The translations under genes were made by a program, and so were the position numbers. The notes beneath the pieces were generated by a model. The model saw only the letters and a list, made by a program, of their open reading frames with translations, was not told where the DNA came from and made no database searches. From DHVE2 group archaeon (GTDB lineage Archaea > Thermoplasmatota > Thermoplasmata > Thermoplasmatales > Aciduliprofundaceae): a stretch of 9,154 bases of DNA. Position 1 is the first letter of the stretch, and every line of letters begins with the position of its first letter. This document shows positions 1 to 5,416 of this stretch, one piece after another. The stretch spans positions 1 through 9,154 of the forward strand of contig JALSPD010000126.1 in NCBI GenBank assembly GCA_026986135.1, given 5' to 3'.

Positions 1-1
1 C

Positions 2-841
2 ATGACAGATTTTGAACCACTTCTTGCAGATCCAAAAACATTTATTCTTGGGGCTGCTGCGCAGATAGGTATCTACTGTGCTTTAATCGCCGCATTGATA
101 CTGGGTTTCAATCTACCAGAGGCTGCGGCAATAGGTATTATCGGGGGTGCCGATGGACCAACTACCATATATACTGCAACCAAGCTCGCCCCGGAGATAC
201 TTGGGGCGGTGGCAGTAGCCGCATATTCCTACATGTCCCTGGTGCCCATCATACAGCCCCCAGTAATCAGAGCGCTTACCACAGAGAAAGAGAGACGTGT
301 TAGAATGAAACCTCTAAGAAAAGTTGACAAAAGAACAAAAATACTGTTCCCCATAATTACCACAATAGTAGTAGGGCTTCTCGTTCCAGCAGCACTTCCA
401 CTGATAGGCATGCTTATGTTTGGAAATCTTCTGAGAGAGTGCGGAGTTACCGAGCGTCTATCAAAAACCCTTCAAAATGAACTAATCAACATAGCAACCA
501 TATTTCTCGGCTTAGGTGTCGGATACATGATGACAGCGGATATGTTTGTTCGTTTTGAAACCCTGGAGATAATGCTTCTTGGTGTGTTTGCATTCATAAC
601 GGCCACTGCGGGAGGTGTGCTCTTCGGCAAAATATTTTACATACTTTCCAGGGGAAAAATCAATCCTATGATTGGTGCTGCAGGAGTGAGCGCGGTACCC
701 ATGAGTGCCAGAGTGGTGCAGAGAATGGGTGCGAAGGAAGATCCAGAAAATTTTCTGCTTATGCATGCCATGGGACCAAATGTGGCTGGTGTTATTGGCT
801 CTGCTATTGCTGCAGGTGTCTTCATCGCCTACCTTTTGTAA
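2..841 (+). CDS. Na+-translocating decarboxylase beta subunit (OadB/GcdB/MmdB family), 5'-partial
   Basis: Membrane subunit that, in this family, couples decarboxylation of a biotin-bound carboxyl group to Na+ export across the cytoplasmic membrane. The visible 279 residues hold the family hallmarks: GGADGPT at 48-54 (its Asp is an essential Na+-site residue in the family), AYSYMSLVPIIQPP at 74-87, GAAGVSAVPMSARVVQ at 225-240 and GPNVAGVIGSA at 258-268, with several hydrophobic helices between. Family members are about 370-430 residues long and MTDFEPLLADPK is normally internal, so the first Met shown is almost certainly not the start and the gene begins left of the window. The substrate (oxaloacetate, methylmalonyl-CoA, glutaconyl-CoA or other) depends on the alpha subunit, which is not in view. 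Family assignment is secure; substrate is open. Confidence 0.93.
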   Translation: MTDFEPLLADPKTFILGAAAQIGIYCALIAALILGFNLPEAAAIGIIGGADGPTTIYTATKLAPEILGAVAVAAYSYMSLVPIIQPPVIRALTTEKERRVRMKPLRKVDKRTKILFPIITTIVVGLLVPAALPLIGMLMFGNLLRECGVTERLSKTLQNELINIATIFLGLGVGYMMTADMFVRFETLEIMLLGVFAFITATAGGVLFGKIFYILSRGKINPMIGAAGVSAVPMSARVVQRMGAKEDPENFLLMHAMGPNVAGVIGSAIAAGVFIAYLL

Positions 842-843
842 CA

Positions 844-850
844 CTTTTTT
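844..850 (+). terminator. Possible T-run terminator after the decarboxylase gene
   Basis: A run of six T follows the TAA stop by three bases, in an AT-rich stretch. Archaeal RNA polymerase stops at short T-runs without needing a hairpin, and a new promoter begins some 20 bases further on. No stem-loop is seen. Confidence 0.4.
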
Positions 851-868
851 AAAGAAAAATAAGAACAA

Positions 869-896
869 GTAACAAAAATATTTATAATTTTGTTAC
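869..896. promoter_or_regulatory. 28-bp inverted repeat over the TATA box: candidate NikR-type operator
   Basis: Arms GTAACAAAA (869-877) and TTTTGTTAC (888-896) are perfect complements. Counting the centre, 12 of 14 base pairs match. In outline it is GTAACA-N16-TGTTAC, the same 6-N16-6, 28-bp geometry known for the E. coli nik operator, though the half-site sequence differs. The repeat contains the only good TATA-like box (around 881-887) before the start at 922, so a bound protein would block promoter recognition. A NikR-like gene lies at 1549-1956. The link between the two is inference. Confidence 0.6.
881..887 (+). promoter_or_regulatory. TATA-like box for the membrane-protein pair
   Basis: TTTATAA lies about 38 bases before the ATG at 922. 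This places the transcript start near 908, just ahead of the Shine-Dalgarno sequence, giving a short leader. The box sits at the centre of the inverted repeat 869-896. Confidence 0.55.
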
Positions 897-909
897 GCAT
901 GTAAGGAAT

Positions 910-916
910 GAGGTGA
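910..916 (+). promoter_or_regulatory. Shine-Dalgarno site fixing the start at 922
   Basis: GAGGTGA lies five bases before ATG 922 and matches the 3' end of archaeal 16S rRNA well. It supports this start over any later Met. Confidence 0.7.
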
Positions 917-921
917 GATAA

Positions 922-1263
922 ATGGCGTGCTTCCTCGTACCTGGGTCTGAGGGAATAATCGTAACTCTGCTTGCAAAGATAATTGGCAAGGAAAAGGCAG
1001 AGCGACTTAAATTGAGATGGCTCAGCACGATGCTATGGGGTGGCACAGCGCTGCTTGCTATAGAGCATATATGGCATGGCGAGGTTGTACCCTGGCCTCC
1101 GTTTTTAACAGCAATGGAAAACCCGGCGGATACTGCAGCCATGATCCATGAGATGATAACACATGGAACATTAATGGCGCTTCTGGTAACTCTAACGTGG
1201 GGAATAATGGTATGGATGCACAGCATAAATATAGGCAGAAGCCCAAATGCATCAAGGAGCTGA
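922..1263 (+). CDS. Small membrane protein with His/Glu motifs, first of a pair (unrecognised family)
   Basis: 113 residues; I do not recognise a named family. It starts MACFLVPGSEG (Cys3), followed by a weakly hydrophobic stretch to about residue 22 and a basic segment (24-33). Two clearer membrane segments follow: about 34-51, ending in EHIWHGE (His49, His52, Glu54), and about 82-99 after a stretch with IHEMITH (His76, Glu77, His81). A Pro/Trp-rich link, VVPWPPF, lies between them. Histidines and acids at membrane edges could bind a metal, but this is inference. The segment WGGTALLAIEH (39-49) and the C-terminal helix match the next protein (see findings). The stop overlaps the next ATG (TGATG), so the two genes are probably translated together. 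The promoter is covered by an inverted repeat and a NikR-like gene lies nearby, suggesting metal-dependent control. Confidence 0.85.
   Translation: MACFLVPGSEGIIVTLLAKIIGKEKAERLKLRWLSTMLWGGTALLAIEHIWHGEVVPWPPFLTAMENPADTAAMIHEMITHGTLMALLVTLTWGIMVWMHSINIGRSPNASRS
1254..1259 (+). promoter_or_regulatory. Shine-Dalgarno site for the second membrane-protein gene
   Basis: AAGGAG inside the end of the preceding gene. It is three bases from ATG 1263 and nine bases from the in-frame ATG 1269. The spacing slightly favours 1269, while the TGATG overlap favours 1263. Confidence 0.5.
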
Positions 1264-1568
1264 TGAGCATGTGGTTAATTACCATGCTTATCCTTGCAAT
1301 CTTTTCAACGGTGATATGGTACATCTGGGATGAATCCAAAGCATATAGGCTTGATGTTCTGGTTCTTACAGCCTGGGGAACCACCATAATGGTATTTGCT
1401 GATCATCTCGCAAGCTACATTACCGAGGGAGAATTCATGGAGATATCAGCAGATGCCCTGCTTCTTGGAGTTGTTCTGGCGACACTGGCCATGCTTATAT
1501 GGGTTGCGGCGTTGCTTATAAGTGATCCCAAGGGAAAATTGAAAAGAGCTATGGCTCCACGCGGGTAA
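1263..1568 (+). CDS. Small membrane protein, second of the pair (unrecognised family)
   Basis: 101 residues from ATG 1263 (99 from ATG 1269; both are in frame and MSMWL or MWL are equally plausible). Three hydrophobic segments are visible: about 3-21, 32-47 and 63-86. Asp47-His48 end the second segment in WGTTIMVFADH, which lines up with WGGTALLAIEH of the preceding protein. The last segment also lines up (pattern G-x2-[ML]-A-x-L-x2-L-x-W). Acidic residues Glu55, Glu57 and Glu60 follow the His. The first protein's second His cluster (IHEMITH) is missing here, so the two are related but not equivalent and may form a hetero-oligomer. The tail is short and basic. The gene overlaps the convergent NikR-like gene by 20 bases. 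Function unknown; a role in metal handling is inferred only from context. Confidence 0.83.
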   Translation: MSMWLITMLILAIFSTVIWYIWDESKAYRLDVLVLTAWGTTIMVFADHLASYITEGEFMEISADALLLGVVLATLAMLIWVAALLISDPKGKLKRAMAPRG

Positions 1569-1956
1569 ATACGAATTTAACATTTTTCACTCCTTTTATT
1601 CTTGAAAGGGAATCCACAAGTTTTCTCATCTTTTTTGCTTTTCCATGGAAAATAACTACCTCCAGGCAGTTCTTTTCGTCCACATGCACATGCACAGCTG
1701 AGCGTATCTCTCCGTGATAGCTATGCTGAATATGCGTTATTTTCTCGGTAATACCCTTAACACTATGATCATAAATCATAGTGACTGTTCCGAATATAAC
1801 GCCCTCAGGATCAGCGGAGATACTATCCTCTATAAGCGCATCCCTTATAAGCATTCTAAGAGCCTCTGATCTGCTCACATAACCCCTTCTTCTGATGTAC
1901 TCATCAAATTTTTTGAGAAGTTCTGAGTTCATAGATACACTGAACCGCTCAACCAT
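1549..1956 (-). CDS. nikR: NikR-type metal-responsive transcriptional regulator
   Basis: 135 residues, the usual NikR length. An N-terminal ribbon-helix-helix DNA-binding domain (about 1-45: beta strand MVERFSVSMN, then GYVSRSEALRMLIRDAL) is followed by an ACT-like metal-binding and tetramer domain. The nickel site of E. coli NikR (His76, His87, His89, Cys95) is matched with identical spacing by His78, His89, His91 and Cys97, in QHSYH and HVHVDEKNCLEV. NikR proteins bind Ni2+ with high affinity and then repress nickel uptake or related genes; other metals are possible. The ATG at 1956 is preceded at about 25 bases by a minus-strand TATA-like box and by no Shine-Dalgarno site, so the transcript is probably leaderless. 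It faces the membrane-protein pair and overlaps its end by 20 bases. No known nickel transporter or nickel enzyme is in the window, so the neighbouring membrane pair is the best candidate target. Confidence 0.93.
   Translation of the reverse strand: MVERFSVSMNSELLKKFDEYIRRRGYVSRSEALRMLIRDALIEDSISADPEGVIFGTVTMIYDHSVKGITEKITHIQHSYHGEIRSAVHVHVDEKNCLEVVIFHGKAKKMRKLVDSLSRIKGVKNVKFVFTRVEP
1583..1603 (+). terminator. Possible T-rich terminator for the membrane-protein operon
   Basis: Runs of five and four T lie 15-35 bases after the stop of the second membrane-protein gene, inside the 3' end of the convergent NikR-like gene. This fits the hairpin-free termination common in archaea, but T-rich DNA is frequent here. 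Confidence 0.3.
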
Positions 1957-1976
1957 GGTAGGGAATCACATTGCAA

Positions 1977-1985
1977 TATTTTTAA
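1977..1985 (-). promoter_or_regulatory. TATA-like box for the NikR-like gene
   Basis: On the minus strand it reads TTAAAAATA, centred about 25 bases before the ATG at 1956, which predicts a leaderless mRNA. It touches the left arm of the inverted repeat 1981-2008. Confidence 0.5.
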
Positions 1986-2008
1986 CTTTTTCACCCGTAA
2001 AGGTTAAA
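1981..2008. promoter_or_regulatory. Imperfect 28-bp inverted repeat between divergent promoters
   Basis: Outer arms TTTAAC and GTTAAA are perfect complements separated by 16 bases; 10 of 14 pairs match in all. The size equals that of the inverted repeat at 869-896 and both contain TAAC...GTTA, but the gap between these cores is 16 here and 18 there. Each arm touches one of the two divergent TATA-like boxes. A regulatory site, possibly for self-control of the NikR-like gene, is plausible but unproven; AT-rich promoters make such arms by chance. Confidence 0.35.
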
Positions 2009-2009
2009 T
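2003..2009 (+). promoter_or_regulatory. TATA-like box for the phosphoesterase gene
   Basis: GTTAAAT is centred about 27 bases before ATG 2033. No Shine-Dalgarno sequence stands at the right distance, so a leaderless transcript beginning at or near the ATG is likely. Confidence 0.42.
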
Positions 2010-2032
2010 GGGATAGTGGAAATAACAAAAGG

Positions 2033-2656
2033 ATGAAAATTGTGGCCATTGCGGATATACATGGAAACGATAATGTGATCTACCTCATCCAGGAACTTCA
2101 GGGAATGATTGACTTTGATGCTGTAGTAATTGCGGGAGATATAACTGACTTTGGACCTGCAGAGTTCGCCAGGGAACTTATAAATGCACTACCCGGTAAG
2201 GTACTTGCAATCCCAGGCAACTGCGATCCTCCTGAGGTTATAGATGAAATTGAGAAAAGCCATGGGATAAATATCCATATGAAAACAGCACTGGTGAACG
2301 GATACAGGTTCGTTGGTCTTGGAGGCGTGAATTCAGGGTTCAGTATGGGAATAAAATTCACCGATGATTTCGCAATGAATTTACTCGGCAATTGCAGAAA
2401 TTGTATTTTTGTAACCCATCAACCCCCTTACGGATTTCTAGATGAGGTGATGGGGGGTAAGCATATAGGTAGCATGGGAATAAGAAAAGCAATTGATCTT
2501 GGAGAGCCGCCCTTAGTTATTTCTGGACATGTTCATGAGGGAAGAGGATACATAAAATACAAAAAAACAGTCATGGTCAATCCAGGACCAGCTAAGGAGG
2601 GATACGCCGCAGTAATAGATATGGAAAAACAGAGAATTGAAATGATAGAAAGGTAA
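2033..2656 (+). CDS. Calcineurin-like metallophosphoesterase (YfcE/MJ0936-like)
   Basis: 207 residues, cytoplasmic, a single-domain binuclear metal phosphoesterase. The metal and catalytic motifs appear in order: DIHGN (Asp8, His10), GDITD (Asp36), GNCD (Asn63, Asp65), THQPP (His129) and GHVHEGRG (His166, His168), then VNPGPAKEGYAAVI, typical of this small archaeal/bacterial group. Such enzymes hydrolyse phosphodiesters or phosphomonoesters; the real substrate cannot be told. The frame stays open upstream to 1895, but that part overlaps the NikR-like gene, and MKIVAIADIHGN is the expected N-terminus. The TATA-like box about 27 bases before 2033 agrees. It diverges from the NikR-like gene and may share regulation with it. 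A gap of 53 bases separates it from the following coiled-coil gene. Confidence 0.92.
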   Translation: MKIVAIADIHGNDNVIYLIQELQGMIDFDAVVIAGDITDFGPAEFARELINALPGKVLAIPGNCDPPEVIDEIEKSHGINIHMKTALVNGYRFVGLGGVNSGFSMGIKFTDDFAMNLLGNCRNCIFVTHQPPYGFLDEVMGGKHIGSMGIRKAIDLGEPPLVISGHVHEGRGYIKYKKTVMVNPGPAKEGYAAVIDMEKQRIEMIER

Positions 2657-2697
2657 AAGGCCAAAAGTTTCATATTCTATGAAAAATATACCCCTCT

Positions 2698-2703
2698 GGA
2701 GGT
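2698..2703 (+). promoter_or_regulatory. Strong Shine-Dalgarno site for the coiled-coil gene
   Basis: GGAGGT six bases before ATG 2710. This implies a transcript with a leader, either from its own promoter in the AT-rich stretch 2665-2690 or by read-through from the phosphoesterase gene. Confidence 0.65.
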
Positions 2704-2709
2704 ATAGAT

Positions 2710-3492
2710 ATGAGTGGCGAGGACATTGGAGATCTGCAGATGCTGGATCAGGTACAGTCAATTGTGGCAAAGTTAAAGCAAGAAGCAGAGGAGATTAAGA
2801 AAAAAAGGAGGGAACTTGAGGAGTTTGAAGGAAACCTGAGACAGAAGGAGGAGGCGCTCACTGAGAGAGAGAAAAAAATTGAAGAAAAAGAAACTTTTCT
2901 TGAGAAAAAGAGTGCCGAGCTTGAAGAGTACGGAAAAGAACTTGAGAAAAAGAAGAAGGAACTTGATGCCAAGATGGAAGAACTGAACAGAAGGGTCACC
3001 GCATTAATGGCGGCTGAATCATCCCTCAAGGAATACGAAGAAAGCATAAAGGGGCTCAAAAAGGCTATGGAAGAAAAAATGAATGCACTCCAGGAATTTG
3101 AAAAATATGCCAAAGAGACCATTGAGCAGATGCTTCAAAAGGAGAGGGAAGTTATTGAACAGGGGCTTAACGTATCTCAACTTCAAACATCCCTCTCAGA
3201 TTTGAAGGAGAGAATGTATCAGGCCATACAGGCCCTAACGGGGGAAATAACAATAGAACCAGAGAAAATTGAGGAGATGAAAGAAGAGGCAAAAGCGGAA
3301 GCCCCTGCTCCTGAGGAAACAAAGGAAGAAGAAAAACCAAAAGAGGAAAAGAAGGAAAGCGAGTTTGAGGTTGTAATCGTTGATGGCGAGGAATTCATAA
3401 AGTGCCCACAGTGCGGAACTCTCAACTCAAAGGATGCAATAATGTGCTACAACTGCGGATTCGTTTTTAAGCCTGAGGAGCTGGGAGAGTAA
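2710..3492 (+). CDS. Long coiled-coil protein with C-terminal zinc ribbon
   Basis: 260 residues; no named family recognised. Residues about 10-170 are rich in Glu, Lys, Leu and Arg with heptad-like spacing and no Pro, predicting one long coiled coil. Residues 181-219 form an acidic, Lys/Pro/Ala-rich linker. Residues 220-255 form a compact beta/zinc-ribbon unit: FEVVIVDGEEFIKCPQCG, then CYNCGFVF, with Cys232, Cys235, Cys246 and Cys249 (CPxC-x10-CxxC). There is no signal peptide or membrane segment, so it is probably cytoplasmic. Similar coiled-coil plus zinc-ribbon proteins occur in Thermoplasmata and other euryarchaea. Possible roles are a scaffold, a chromosome-associated protein or a nucleic-acid-binding protein, but nothing here decides. 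The start is fixed by the strong Shine-Dalgarno site. Confidence 0.88.
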   Translation: MSGEDIGDLQMLDQVQSIVAKLKQEAEEIKKKRRELEEFEGNLRQKEEALTEREKKIEEKETFLEKKSAELEEYGKELEKKKKELDAKMEELNRRVTALMAAESSLKEYEESIKGLKKAMEEKMNALQEFEKYAKETIEQMLQKEREVIEQGLNVSQLQTSLSDLKERMYQAIQALTGEITIEPEKIEEMKEEAKAEAPAPEETKEEEKPKEEKKESEFEVVIVDGEEFIKCPQCGTLNSKDAIMCYNCGFVFKPEELGE

Positions 3493-3503
3493 CACAACTC
3501 CCA
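3482..3503 (+). terminator. Small stem-loop at the end of the coiled-coil gene
   Basis: TGGGAG and CTCCCA can pair around a 10-base loop that includes the stop codon, followed by an AT-rich stretch. It may help end transcription or protect the mRNA end. The same stretch leads into the promoter of the next gene, so the call is weak. Confidence 0.25.
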
Positions 3504-3505
3504 AA

Positions 3506-3517
3506 TCTATTTATTTT
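3506..3517 (+). promoter_or_regulatory. TATA-like box for the MFS transporter gene
   Basis: TCTATTTATTTT is centred about 24 bases before GTG 3535. No Shine-Dalgarno sequence is seen, so the transcript is likely leaderless. This supports the GTG start. Confidence 0.5.
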
Positions 3518-3534
3518 GAATCGTATCCACCCGT

Positions 3535-4686
3535 GTGGATAAATGGAAGGTTTACCTGGTTATTGTCGCAATTCCATTGCTGGGCGGATCTGCTGCAAGT
3601 CTGCTAAGAGTTATAATTGCATTTACCCTCAGAGATCTTGGCATATCCGTTTTTGAGATTGGCTTACTCTCATCGGCATTTATGTTATCCAGAGCCATAT
3701 TTTCTCCCATCCTGGGACATTTAGCAGATAGGGGATTTAAAAGGCATATCCTTATTTCCCTCGGATTCATGGGTCTCCTTGTTGATTCTCAACTGTACCT
3801 GCACATGCCATACACGGGCGTTCTGATTTTGAGAACGCTGGATGGCATATTTGGAGCTATGGTATGGCCCACCATGCAGGCAATGGTCCATTTCTCCTCC
3901 CCGAAGGATTTGAGAGCGAGAATAATGAGTTTATATTTCGTAATGGGTTCCGTGGGAATGTCGCTGGGATATCTTTTGTATTCCTACATAATAGGCAACA
4001 TAAGCTATGCCCTTATTCTCATAGCAACGATATACCTGATTGAATTTGGACTTGGATTCGGGTTTAGGGAGGGAAAAACACAGAAAAAAACCGTGAAAAG
4101 GCACGGTATTGAAAAAAGACCTGAAATTGCCCTTATGTCCATTACATTTCTGTTTGGAATGTATATGTCCCTGGGAAATGAGGTCCTTTTGTTTTATCTA
4201 TCTGAAATTCTAAATCTTGGAAGAATACTTTCAACAATGACCATCTTCCTCTCAGGTATAGTCGCCCTTATCGGAAGTATCTTTTTGGGGCATATAGCTG
4301 ATAAAAAAAGTTTTCACGCATCCCTATTTTTACTGGGCATAATCGCACCACTATCAGCATTGATGATTGCTGTAAATTACGTGCCTGTTGCAATTGCAGG
4401 AACCGTATTATTTTTCATTGCTGGAAGAGGTTTTATGCCAATATCCAGAAGTTTCACAGCAAGCACCAGCAAGGAAATAGGAGCATCCTTGGGATTTATA
4501 AATCTTGCATCCAATATGGGCTCTATGATTGGCCCGCTGGTCGGAGGATACGCTATGGATATGACGGGCAATGAAAAACTGGGATTCGTTAATCTCAGCG
4601 CTGTAACATTTATAGTGGTAGGTACCTCTATATTTCTTGTCAGCCTTCTAATGATGCGGAAATATCAAGAAGATGTTCACTCATAA
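3535..4686 (+). CDS. Major facilitator superfamily (MFS) transporter
   Basis: 383 residues with about twelve hydrophobic segments in two halves, split by a basic, charged loop at about 176-197 (REGKTQKKTVKRHG). The MFS signature loop between helices 2 and 3 is GHLADRGFKR (61-70), and its weaker copy in the second half is GHIADKKSF (252-260). Length and layout are those of a drug/metabolite exporter or sugar-type MFS member, but the substrate cannot be deduced. The start is GTG 3535: a nearby ATG at 3543 is out of frame, and the TATA-like box about 24 bases upstream fits a leaderless mRNA. The last 47 bases overlap the 3' end of the opposite-strand phosphopantothenate synthetase gene. Confidence 0.93.
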   Translation: MDKWKVYLVIVAIPLLGGSAASLLRVIIAFTLRDLGISVFEIGLLSSAFMLSRAIFSPILGHLADRGFKRHILISLGFMGLLVDSQLYLHMPYTGVLILRTLDGIFGAMVWPTMQAMVHFSSPKDLRARIMSLYFVMGSVGMSLGYLLYSYIIGNISYALILIATIYLIEFGLGFGFREGKTQKKTVKRHGIEKRPEIALMSITFLFGMYMSLGNEVLLFYLSEILNLGRILSTMTIFLSGIVALIGSIFLGHIADKKSFHASLFLLGIIAPLSALMIAVNYVPVAIAGTVLFFIAGRGFMPISRSFTASTSKEIGASLGFINLASNMGSMIGPLVGGYAMDMTGNEKLGFVNLSAVTFIVVGTSIFLVSLLMMRKYQEDVHS

Positions 4687-5401
4687 ATTTTAAAGCGAGT
4701 GAAAGCTGCCTGTTGTTATCATATACTTCAAGAACACTTTTGGCCTCTTCAGGAGTCATACCTTCAGAGGCTATAGATATCATATTCTTTAATGCCCGCG
4801 TGAGCTCGTCCACGATGGTTATATTGGCATCCCGTGCACTTCTTGATAGGGGATTAAGATCAACGGTGATTACAAATTTCCCCATATTTCTCAGGGCACG
4901 GGTTCTATCACCGTCCTCCAGGGGAACAAGAACCACATCCGCGGAGTAAATTCCTTGCCTTGTGCAAAGGGCACGAGAATGATCAAGACCTGGAATCCTG
5001 GAATCTGGATTCTCACCCAGCACATCCACGCCCCTACTTCTGAACTCTTCTACTATTTTTCGTATCCTTTCCTCCGTTCTGTAAAATAGATTGACCTCAA
5101 TCTTCATATTAAGAATTTTTGCCAACTGTATGACCTCATCAACCGCAAGAGCAGTCACATTACCATTCACTGAAAATACTGGATTTTTTGCCAGAATAAT
5201 AGCGGCAATAGCGGCTTTTTGAGAGTCAAGTGCAAAATCTCTGGTCTTCTCCCCGATTAGATAATCAAAAGCCTCGCCACGCCCATGGGCAATCAGACCG
5301 GCATAAGCTACAATGCCCTTCCTGAATCCCTCTATAAGGCGCTCTCTTTTCATAAGGGATTCATACCTAGGATGGCTCTTTGGAATACGGAAATTCTCCA
5401 T
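4640..5401 (-). CDS. 4-phosphopantoate--beta-alanine ligase (archaeal phosphopantothenate synthetase)
   Basis: 253 residues, normal family length. In archaea this enzyme joins 4-phosphopantoate and beta-alanine, using ATP and releasing AMP and PPi, to make 4'-phosphopantothenate for CoA; it replaces bacterial pantothenate synthetase plus pantothenate kinase. Conserved blocks are seen throughout: IPKSHPRY at 6-13, GLIAHGRGEAFDYLIGE at 35-51, VNGN at 78-81, NLFYRTEERI at 104-113, DLNPLSRSA at 181-189 and YDNNRQL near the end (227-233). Last gene of the uS15 operon, 15 bases after the DHH gene. No Shine-Dalgarno site precedes its ATG, but a TATA-like box about 26 bases upstream on the minus strand suggests it may also have its own leaderless start. 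The 3' end overlaps the MFS gene by 47 bases. Confidence 0.93.
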   Translation of the reverse strand: MENFRIPKSHPRYESLMKRERLIEGFRKGIVAYAGLIAHGRGEAFDYLIGEKTRDFALDSQKAAIAAIILAKNPVFSVNGNVTALAVDEVIQLAKILNMKIEVNLFYRTEERIRKIVEEFRSRGVDVLGENPDSRIPGLDHSRALCTRQGIYSADVVLVPLEDGDRTRALRNMGKFVITVDLNPLSRSARDANITIVDELTRALKNMISIASEGMTPEEAKSVLEVYDNNRQLSLALKFMSEHLLDISASLEG

Positions 5402-5416
5402 ACATCGGGTAAATAA

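Noticed and set aside
512..868. Minus-strand open frame opposite the decarboxylase gene
   Set aside because: Its translation is rich in His, Cys and Ser with no domain signal. The plus-strand frame is a clear conserved membrane protein.
1895..2032. Upstream in-frame extension of the phosphoesterase gene
   Set aside because: It lies on top of the NikR-like gene and its divergent promoter, and the family N-terminus begins at MKIVAIADIHGN with a TATA-like box at the leaderless distance.
2748..3122. Minus-strand open frame opposite the coiled-coil gene
   Set aside because: The Ser/Phe-rich translation is the expected shadow of Glu/Lys-rich codons on the other strand.
3488..3515. GTAACA near the end of the coiled-coil gene as another operator half-site
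   Set aside because: No matching TGTTAC arm occurs at the needed distance.
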